A stretch of DNA of 64,000 bases from Bacillus sp. SM2101 (GTDB lineage: Bacteria; Bacillota; Bacilli; Bacillales; SM2101). The DNA is taken from positions 62,001 through 126,000 of the forward strand of contig NZ_JAEUFG010000011.1 of NCBI RefSeq assembly GCF_018588585.1. Direction: 5' to 3'. The position numbers and the translations under genes were made by a program. The notes under the pieces were generated by a model. It saw only the letters and a list, made by a program, of their open reading frames with translations, was not told where the DNA came from and made no database searches. Positions 57,848 through 64,000 of the stretch are shown here, piece after piece (position 1 is the first letter of the stretch; each line of letters opens with the position of its first letter).

Positions 57848-57944
57848 TGTTCACTATTGGGGACAACAAGAGGAGAAGAACAGACTACTTTGATCTAGTG
57901 CATAAGTTTGTTCCGGACTTTTTGAAGTATCCTTTTACAAATAT
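57848..57944 (+). repeat. Dispersed repeat family B, copy 2 (dapG-dapA gap)
   Basis: TGTTCAC-TATTGG-GGACAACAAGAGGAG (57848-57874) and CGGACTTTTTGAAGTATCC then TTTTACAAAT (57914-57943) match the two blocks upstream of cheA (19043-19183). The dapA ribosome-binding site AAGGAG follows within 6 nt. Interior shorter than copy 1. Confidence 0.65.
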
Positions 57945-57962
57945 TAGTAAGGAGTGGGAAGA

Positions 57963-58835
57963 TTGATTGATTTCGGGAATGTGGCTACTGCGATGGTTAC
58001 ACCATTCGATAATCGTGGCAATATTGATTTTTCGAAAACTAGCCAACTCGTAAATTACTTAATTGACAATGGTACAGACTCCCTTGTCATTTCAGGTACT
58101 ACAGGTGAATCAGCAACCTTATCTACTGAAGAAAAAATCGCTTTGTTCCAACATGTGGTTTCAGAAGTAGCTGGAAGGGTTCCAGTCATTGCTGGTACTG
58201 GAAGTAATAATACGTATGCATCTATTGAATTAACAAAAAAAGCTGAAGAAACAGGAGTAGATGCGATTCTTCTTGTAGCACCGTATTACAATAAACCAAA
58301 TCAAGAAGGTTTATACCAACATTTTAAAGCAATCGCCAACAGCACAAAGCTTCCTGTAATGCTTTATAATGTTCCAAGCAGAACAATAACTAATATCTCA
58401 CCAGAGACAATTATTAAACTTTCAAAAATTGACAATGTCGTTGCGGTAAAAGACGCCAGTGGTGATTTAAACGCTATGACAGAAATCATCGCAAATACTG
58501 ACGAAGGTTTTCTTTTATATAGTGGAGATGATGGTTTAACTCTTCCTATACTTGCAATAGGGGGCAGTGGGATCGTGTCTGTTGCATCGCATGTTATTGG
58601 CAACGAGATGCAGGAAATGATCCATGCATATCGCAATAATAAGTTAAATGAATCAGCATTGCTTCACCAGAAACTATTACCTGTTATGACGGGTCTTTTT
58701 ATGGCACCGAGTCCTGCACCAGTAAAAACAGCTTTACAAATACGCGGACTAGATGTTGGTTCAGTTCGATTACCGTTAGTGCCTTTAGCGGAGCATGAAA
58801 GGGTTAAATTATCCGAACTACTACAGCAAATTTAA
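57963..58835 (+). CDS. dapA: 4-hydroxy-tetrahydrodipicolinate synthase
   Basis: 290 residues from TTG 57963 with AAGGAG at 57949-57954. DapA condenses pyruvate and aspartate semialdehyde in the lysine/diaminopimelate pathway. Motifs: GTTGESATLSTEEK, the Tyr of LVAPYYNKPNQEG, and the Schiff-base Lys in VVAVKDASGDLN (about residue 163). It ends the asd-dapG-dapA series and is followed by a strong terminator. Confidence 0.98.
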   Translation: MIDFGNVATAMVTPFDNRGNIDFSKTSQLVNYLIDNGTDSLVISGTTGESATLSTEEKIALFQHVVSEVAGRVPVIAGTGSNNTYASIELTKKAEETGVDAILLVAPYYNKPNQEGLYQHFKAIANSTKLPVMLYNVPSRTITNISPETIIKLSKIDNVVAVKDASGDLNAMTEIIANTDEGFLLYSGDDGLTLPILAIGGSGIVSVASHVIGNEMQEMIHAYRNNKLNESALLHQKLLPVMTGLFMAPSPAPVKTALQIRGLDVGSVRLPLVPLAEHERVKLSELLQQI

Positions 58836-58841
58836 TGAAGG

Positions 58842-58875
58842 AAAGAGCCATCACAATTGTGATGGCTCTTTTTTT
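58842..58875 (+). terminator. Strong intrinsic terminator after dapA
   Basis: AAAGAGCCATCACAA (58842-58856) and TTGTGATGGCTCTTT (58857-58871) form a perfect 30-bp palindrome followed by T residues. Confidence 0.95.
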
Positions 58876-59055
58876 GTAATCTTTGTCGCTATTACTATCA
58901 ATGGACTTGTAATATGAGGTTTATGAGAGACCCATATGTTAAGAGGATAAATGAAGCAACGAACGCTAGATTGCTTGCTAATATCTAAGGGGAGGTAGCG
59001 ATAATCAATGTGAAAAATAGTCTTAATATATGTGCAAATCGCCCCGTTAATTAAC

Positions 59056-59085
59056 TTGTATTCAAATTCATGCATCAGTTATAAT
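59056..59085 (+). promoter_or_regulatory. Putative SigA promoter of rnjB
   Basis: TTGTAT (59056-59061), 18 nt, then TATAAT (59080-59085), a perfect -10, located 50 nt before the rnjB start. The rest of the 300-nt dapA-rnjB gap shows no other feature besides the dapA terminator. Confidence 0.6.
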
Positions 59086-59135
59086 GGACGTAAGTTATTT
59101 AGCGACGGGTAAATTGTACATAGGAGGATATTATA

Positions 59136-60800
59136 TTGAATGAAAAGAAAGACAATATAAGATTAATTGCGCTTGGAGGGCTAGGTGAAAGCGGCAAAAA
59201 TATGCATGTAGTGGAAATAGATACAGATATTTTTGTAGTTGACGCTGGGCTTAAATATCCAGAGGGTGAAATGTTCGGGGTTGACGCTGTCATTCCTGAT
59301 ATTAATTATTTAATTAAAAATAAGGAGAGAGTGAAAGGGATATTTTTAACCCACGGTCATGAAGACCATATCGGTGCCATACCTTATGTATTGAAAGAGC
59401 TAAGAGTACCGATATATGGTACGAAATTAACATTAGCCTTAGTAGGGCAATTATTAAAACAGCATGGACTGACGGCTGATGACTTATTGAATGAAGTAAC
59501 AGCAACGTCAATATTGACAGTTAATAAAGTGAAAGTATCTTTTTTCCGAACAACTCATAGTATACCAGATTGTGTTGGCATTTGTTTTCATACAGCTGAA
59601 GGTGCAATTGTACATACTGGGGATTTCAAATTTGACCAAACACCTGTTGGAATGGAAACCGCTGATATTGATAGGATGGCATCTATAGGCAAAGAAGGGG
59701 TGCTTTTTCTTTTATCTGATAGCTCCAATGCTGATAAACCAGGATATTCTGTATCCGAATCGGTCATTGGGCAAGAAATTTCTGAGGGAATTTACAGTGC
59801 TCCAAACCGTGTTGTAGTAGCAACCTTTGCATCTAATATTAATCGAATTCAACAAGTGTTTGATGCAGCCGAAGAGAATAATCGTAAAGTAGCCATTGTG
59901 GGAAGGCACATTTATGACATAGTTATGCTTTCAATAGACTTAGGCTATTTAAAAGTAAGTGATGATATAATTACACCTCTAAATCAAATTGAAAAATTAC
60001 CAGATCATCAAGTATTAATTTTAACGTGTGGAACGAAGGGCGAGCCTATGGCTGCTTTATCAAAAATGGCAACTCAATCAAATAAACCTGTACATATACA
60101 ACCGAAAGATACGGTTTTAATCGCTTCGCCAGTCATCCCTGGAAGTGAACTAATTGTTTCAAAAACAATTGATCATCTTCTTCGTATTGGAGCCAATGTC
60201 GTTTATAACAAAAAACTAACTGACACTTCTAGTCACGGAAGCCAAGAAGAGCTTAAATTGATGTTAAATATGATGAAGCCTACCTACTTTATACCAACCC
60301 ACGGCGAGTATCGAATGCAAAGTGCTCATGCTAAATTGGCACTTTCAGTTGGGGTGAAATCTGAAAATGTTTTAATTGTAGATAATGGTGATGTAGTTGA
60401 ATTTAATAACGGTAAAGTTTCGACAGGAGAAAAAGTCCCTGCTGCCAATATCTTAATTGATGGTTTAGGCGTTGGCGATGTAGGACACATCGTATTACGA
60501 GATCGTAAACTACTATCTAAAGATGGTATTCTTATCGTTGTCGTAACACTTGATAAAGTAAAAAAGCAAATTGCATCAGGGCCCGAAATCATTACAAGAG
60601 GATTTGTTTATGTAAGGGAATCAGAATCACTTATAGAACAAGCTTGCGAGATTGTAAACAAAATTATAGCTCAGTGTGTTAAAGGGTATGTAATTGAATG
60701 GAATTCAATCAAAATAAGTATTCGGGATGCTTTAAATGAATTTTTGTTCCAACAAACAAAACGACGTCCAATGATTTTGCCGATTATAATGGAAGTGTAA
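59136..60800 (+). CDS. rnjB: Ribonuclease J2
   Basis: 554 residues from TTG 59136 with TAGGAGGA at 59121-59128. RNase J is the metallo-beta-lactamase/beta-CASP endo- and 5'-3' exonuclease; the J2 paralogue partners J1. The motif FLTHGHEDHIGAIPYVLKEL is the zinc site, GDFKFD follows, and the beta-CASP domain has TSSHGSQEELKLMLNMMKP. The position downstream of dapA matches rnjB (ymfA) of B. subtilis, which favours J2 over J1. Confidence 0.95.
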   Translation: MNEKKDNIRLIALGGLGESGKNMHVVEIDTDIFVVDAGLKYPEGEMFGVDAVIPDINYLIKNKERVKGIFLTHGHEDHIGAIPYVLKELRVPIYGTKLTLALVGQLLKQHGLTADDLLNEVTATSILTVNKVKVSFFRTTHSIPDCVGICFHTAEGAIVHTGDFKFDQTPVGMETADIDRMASIGKEGVLFLLSDSSNADKPGYSVSESVIGQEISEGIYSAPNRVVVATFASNINRIQQVFDAAEENNRKVAIVGRHIYDIVMLSIDLGYLKVSDDIITPLNQIEKLPDHQVLILTCGTKGEPMAALSKMATQSNKPVHIQPKDTVLIASPVIPGSELIVSKTIDHLLRIGANVVYNKKLTDTSSHGSQEELKLMLNMMKPTYFIPTHGEYRMQSAHAKLALSVGVKSENVLIVDNGDVVEFNNGKVSTGEKVPAANILIDGLGVGDVGHIVLRDRKLLSKDGILIVVVTLDKVKKQIASGPEIITRGFVYVRESESLIEQACEIVNKIIAQCVKGYVIEWNSIKISIRDALNEFLFQQTKRRPMILPIIMEV

Positions 60801-60973
60801 TGATTTTTGGTCAGCTTGTAAGATTTTAATACATCTAGCTCTGTAAATAGCGTAGGAACCTGTACTTGTGAATAGAGTCTTCACTTTTTCACGAATTTCA
60901 ACAAGTTGATCAAGTGTACTTTCTATCTTAAGGGTTTGAAGTTAATTATATACCGTTTACTTTCCATTATTGT

Positions 60974-61005
60974 AGTGTTGAGATAGAAGTATTTTCCTCA
61001 ACACT
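60974..61005 (+). terminator. Possible terminator downstream of rnjB
   Basis: AGTGTTGAG (60974-60982) pairs perfectly with CTCAACACT (60997-61005) over a 14-nt loop; CTTTATTTATT follows, a loose U-rich tail. It is 174 nt after the rnjB stop. Confidence 0.6.
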
Positions 61006-61020
61006 CTTTATTTATTCACA

Positions 61021-61147
61021 AGGCTCTTTTCATAAACGTTGTTGATATCGTTATCAACTTAGTACCACAAAGTTTTATATCATTAGTTATCGTTGTACAA
61101 AAGAAAAGATGCCGAAAATCTAGTTGTGCACGTGTATACTTCTTAAT
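61021..61147 (+). repeat. Dispersed repeat family A, copy A7 (best full copy)
   Basis: Left end AGGCTCTTTTCATAAACGTT then GTTGATATCGTT; right end GATGCCGAAAATCTAGTTGT then GCACGTGTATACTTCTTAATA. Both ends are recognisable, so this copy defines the element length of about 127 bp. Right end shared with A2 (24208-24240) and A6. Confidence 0.7.
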
Positions 61148-61213
61148 ACCAAACGGAAACAGCTATTTACAATAGCTAGGAAAAACCCAAGACTATAAAG
61201 TGTTATGTGACAA

Positions 61214-61281
61214 AAATGTAAGATGTATAATCTTAAATGTAAGGGTAATCAATTTGTATACTCTAAGCTGTAATATATACT
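61214..61281 (+). promoter_or_regulatory. Promoter region with direct repeats upstream of the efflux pair
   Basis: AAATGTAAG occurs at 61214-61222 and again at 61235-61243, exactly 21 bp apart (two helical turns). Between them, TAAGAT (61219-61224) and ATCTTA (61230-61235) form an inverted repeat overlapping TATAAT (61226-61231). Further on, TTGTAT (61254-61259), 16 nt, TATACT (61276-61281) is a plausible promoter. Operator function is inference. Confidence 0.5.
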
Positions 61282-61413
61282 TATAAAGGAGATACAAAAG
61301 TTAATAACATAGTTTCGTCAAATCGATAGTTATAGCTTTATGAATGTAATTAATTCCATTATAATTATCATTTGGACATATTTTTGGTTTATAGAAAAGG
61401 AGCTGTAAGTGAA

Positions 61414-62928
61414 TTGGTGGGGAATAAAGTTAGTATACTAGTGGCCGTTGTTTTATTATTAACTGGTTGTTCAGCGGGTTCGAATGTAAATGGAGAAGCT
61501 GGTACCAAGAATAATAATATGACTGCAATACAAAGTGTTGCGGTTGAAACTCAAAGTGTGGAAAAGGGTAATCTTGAAGCCCAAAAACGTTTAATAGGAG
61601 ATGTGGTTCCAGCATCTGTTGTTGAGGTTGTGGCTAAAGTTAGTGGTGAATTACTATCAATAAATGTTAAAAATGGCGATTTGGTAAAAAATGGACAAGT
61701 TATAGCTGACATTGATGGGAAAAGTTATACAGATGGCTTACAGCTTGACCAAATTTCTTTAGCAAATGCAAAGCAACAATTAGAAAGTGCCATTGTTGCT
61801 AAAGAGCAAGCTGAAAATCGTTTGGAGCAAGTAATGGCAAATCTAACTAAAGCTGAACTTGCATTAAGTGATAAACAAGCGAATGACGAAACGAGCACGT
61901 CCCAAACTGATTTAGACTTAGCGAATCTACAACAACAATGGGAAGATGCAACTATAAACCGTGAACGACTTGAGCGTTTATACGAGGATGGTGCTGTATC
62001 TTTACAAGAAGTAGAGCAAGCCGAGCAAAGAGAACAGCAAGCTGAAATTAATTATGAAAAGGCACAATTAAATGCAGCTGATGAACAATCATTTGAGCAA
62101 GATGAAATAAATATTGAAAATGCCAAAATAGACGTTGCTTCAGCTGAAAAAGATGTAGAAAAAGCAGCAATCTCAGTTGAACAAGCAAAAATCTCAGTAC
62201 AGCAGGCTAGTACGAAAGTTGGTCAATCTGAACGAAATATTCAAGACACTGTAGTATATGCGCCTATCTCTGGTGAGGTAAAAGCAGTTAATTACGTAGT
62301 TGGGGAAAATGTATCCCCACAAAAAGCTTTGTTAACGATTTCGGATGTGTCCAATTATATGGTGAAAACGCAAATTACCCAGGAGCAGAAAAATCTACTC
62401 ACATTAGGTAAAGAAGTAAAAGTGGATAGAGCAACAGAATCTGAAGCGTTAATAGCAGTAGTGACTTTTATTTCTTCAACGCGGAATGATGAAGGGCTTT
62501 TTGAAGTAGAGTTACATTTCAAAGGCGAAACAACAAATATGAGTGGGGGAGAAGTAGTTCAGTTAATCTTTACTGATATTTTAGTAGAAAATGAGCTGTT
62601 AGTTCCAACACATTCAATTATACAAAAAGGTGACAATACATATGTTTTTGTCGTTGAAGATGGCAAAGCAGCGAGACGGGATGTAGAAGTTCTGAACTTA
62701 CAATCTGATTTGTCTGCAATAACAGGAGAAGTATCAGAAGGTGATGAACTTATAATTAATGGACATAAGCTAGTATCTGATGGAATGAACGTATTGCTCC
62801 CTGGTGAAGAACTAGAAATAATGGAGCAAGATTCAAAAGAAGCTACAAACCCACAAGATCAGCAAGACGAAAACGATAAATCAGACAAAGATTCAAAAGA
62901 GGAATCGGATGATCGAGGTGGTGAATAA
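61414..62928 (+). CDS. RND efflux periplasmic adaptor-type lipoprotein (HlyD/AcrA family)
   Basis: 504 residues from TTG 61414 (AAAGGAG 61396-61402). A lipobox is visible (LLLTGCSAGSN, Cys about residue 20), so the protein is probably anchored outside the membrane. Order: beta-barrel/lipoyl half (VEVVAKVSGELLSINVKNGD), a long coiled-coil hairpin (about 105-265), second lipoyl half (VVYAPISGEVKAVNYVVGEN), beta-barrel and membrane-proximal parts, and a very acidic disordered tail (from about 470). It overlaps the permease gene by one base, as partners do. Substrate unknown; SwrC-linked adaptors are a possible comparison. Confidence 0.92.
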   Translation: MVGNKVSILVAVVLLLTGCSAGSNVNGEAGTKNNNMTAIQSVAVETQSVEKGNLEAQKRLIGDVVPASVVEVVAKVSGELLSINVKNGDLVKNGQVIADIDGKSYTDGLQLDQISLANAKQQLESAIVAKEQAENRLEQVMANLTKAELALSDKQANDETSTSQTDLDLANLQQQWEDATINRERLERLYEDGAVSLQEVEQAEQREQQAEINYEKAQLNAADEQSFEQDEINIENAKIDVASAEKDVEKAAISVEQAKISVQQASTKVGQSERNIQDTVVYAPISGEVKAVNYVVGENVSPQKALLTISDVSNYMVKTQITQEQKNLLTLGKEVKVDRATESEALIAVVTFISSTRNDEGLFEVELHFKGETTNMSGGEVVQLIFTDILVENELLVPTHSIIQKGDNTYVFVVEDGKAARRDVEVLNLQSDLSAITGEVSEGDELIINGHKLVSDGMNVLLPGEELEIMEQDSKEATNPQDQQDENDKSDKDSKEESDDRGGE

Positions 62929-64000
62929 TGCATTTATTAAAAACAGCGGTACAGCGCCCTGTAAGTGTAATAATGCTTGCGATTTGTGTAATAATAATCG
63001 GTATGATATCACTTCGTGATATACCTTTAGATCTATTACCAGAAATTGAAGAAAATGTTGTTACAGTTTCGACTACTTACAGCAGTGCATCTCCACAAGA
63101 GATTGAAAAGCTAATTACGGAGCCGCTTGAAAAACAAATTGCATCTTTAGATGGAGTAGAATCCATTTCATCAACTTCTAGAACTGGTGCGTCGTCTATC
63201 ATCATAGAGTACTCTACCTCAATTGAGTTAGACGAAGCGGTATCAGAGCTGCAACAGAAGTTATCAAGGGTAAGTAGTATATTACCAGATGATGCTGATG
63301 CACCAGCAGTTTCAAAATTTGATATTAATAGTATGCCAATCATTTATCTAGGCTTAACCGGAAAAGATGTTACATCTCTTGAACAGATTGCTAAGGATAT
63401 TGCACCAAACTTTGAAAAGATCGAAGGTGTCGCTGCGGTTGACATAGAAGGTGGAGAGCAGAGGGAAATACAAGTAATCATCGAGCCATTATTACTTGAA
63501 CAATATAACCTAACAGTTTCCGATGTGGTGAACTCAATGAGGGGAAAAAATACATCTGCAACCGTAGGTGATGTGATTCAAGGGAATCAAGTTGTCCAAA
63601 TTCGTGTTGATGGTGAGTATCAGTCAATCGATGATATCAAAGCTACTCTAATTCCACTTGCTAGTGGTAAAACCATTGCGATTGAGGAAGTTGCAACAAT
63701 ATCAGATACGGTGAGTGATCGTCAGACGATTACTAGATTGAACCATGAACCAACTGTATTATTGTCTATTTCAAAGCAATCGGGGACAAATACTGTTAAT
63801 ATATCTGATGCGATACATGAGGAATTAAATAAAGTTCAGCGGGAATTAGACGAAGGTGTTGAATTTATTGTTGTAATGGATACATCAACATTTATTAAGG
63901 ATTCAATAGATGGTGTTACGACTAGTTTATTAGCAGGTGGAGCTTTTGCAATACTAGTTTTATTGTTTTTCTTAAGAAGTGTTCGTGCAACGGCAGTAAT
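62928..64000 (+). CDS. RND-family efflux permease (N-terminal part, cut by window edge)
   Basis: 357 codons are present, with no stop before the window end. The start ATG 62928 shares its A with the adaptor stop (TAATG). It begins with a cytoplasmic segment and TM1 (LLKTAVQRPVSVIMLAICVI), then the porter domain with PLDLLPEIEENVVTVSTTY and SPQEIEKLITEPLEKQIASL, typical of AcrB/SwrC-type pumps; TM2 begins near the end (LLAGGAFAILVLLFFLRS). In Gram-positives such pumps export amphiphiles such as surfactin or bile-like compounds; the substrate here is unknown. Confidence 0.93.
   Translation, partial: MHLLKTAVQRPVSVIMLAICVIIIGMISLRDIPLDLLPEIEENVVTVSTTYSSASPQEIEKLITEPLEKQIASLDGVESISSTSRTGASSIIIEYSTSIELDEAVSELQQKLSRVSSILPDDADAPAVSKFDINSMPIIYLGLTGKDVTSLEQIAKDIAPNFEKIEGVAAVDIEGGEQREIQVIIEPLLLEQYNLTVSDVVNSMRGKNTSATVGDVIQGNQVVQIRVDGEYQSIDDIKATLIPLASGKTIAIEEVATISDTVSDRQTITRLNHEPTVLLSISKQSGTNTVNISDAIHEELNKVQRELDEGVEFIVVMDTSTFIKDSIDGVTTSLLAGGAFAILVLLFFLRSVRATAV

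Larger units (their letters stand above)
60801..61413 (+). other. rnjB to efflux operon intergenic region (613 nt)
   Basis: No gene is supported. Contents: a 9-bp stem (60974-61005), family A repeat A7 (61021-61147), direct repeats with an overlapping inverted repeat (61214-61243), and a promoter-like pair (61254-61281). The adaptor gene follows with AAAGGAG at 61396-61402. Confidence 0.55.

Overview
This window is a stretch of chromosome from a low-G+C, Gram-positive, endospore-forming and motile bacterium of the Bacillaceae. Three things support that: strong AGGAGG-type ribosome-binding sites with frequent TTG/GTG starts; a gene order that matches Bacillus subtilis almost gene for gene from fliG to rnjB; and clade-typical genes (FliY, CheC/CheD, SwrB, PolC, YlxY, YmxH and the dipicolinate synthase pair SpoVFA/SpoVFB). 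The exact genus cannot be fixed from sequence reading alone. Every gene is on the + strand.

Layout. (1) 1-25370: the fla/che operon, from the 3' end of fliG through the export ATPase (fliHIJ), the MotE-like ylxF, hook genes (fliK, flgD, a small TIGR02530-type gene, flgE/flgG), swrD, fliL, switch proteins fliM/fliY, cheY, the export gate (fliO/P/Q/R, flhB, flhA), flhF/flhG, cheB/A/W/C/D, the flagellar sigma factor sigD, a small gene of unknown function, and swrB. (2) 25524-32837: translation and envelope genes rpsB, tsf, pyrH, frr, uppS, cdsA, dxr, rseP. (3) 32956-39031: proS and polC. (4) 39782-50092: the rimP-nusA-ylxR-ylxQ-infB-ylxP-rbfA cluster, then truB, ribC, rpsO and pnp. (5) 50583-60800: ylxY, mlpA, ymxH, the dipicolinate/diaminopimelate genes spoVFA, spoVFB, asd, dapG, dapA, and then rnjB. 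(6) 61414-64000: an RND-type efflux pair (lipoprotein adaptor plus the start of the permease), where B. subtilis would have tepA and spoIIIE.

The genes form linked programmes. The flagellar set builds basal body, rod and hook, while sigD at the end of the operon couples this to late gene expression and chemotaxis. The nusA-infB and rpsO-pnp clusters couple transcription, translation initiation, ribosome maturation and RNA decay. The asd-dapG-dapA-spoVFAB block feeds aspartate into diaminopimelate and, in the mother cell, into dipicolinate for spores.

The coding content is conserved, and I found no new multi-gene system. The unexpected structure is between the genes. The long gaps carry at least three families of degenerate dispersed repeats: family A, about 120-130 bp, eight full or partial copies; family B, two copies, each just upstream of a ribosome-binding site; family C, a hairpin repeat, two copies. 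Other points of note are a perfect 15-bp inverted repeat covering the likely swrD start, tandem hairpins just upstream of the sigD ribosome-binding site in an unusually long cheD-sigD gap, a promoter plus GAAA-loop hairpin leader far upstream of rimP, direct repeats 21 bp apart in the efflux promoter region, and a UppS with valine at the position of a normally conserved acidic metal-site residue.
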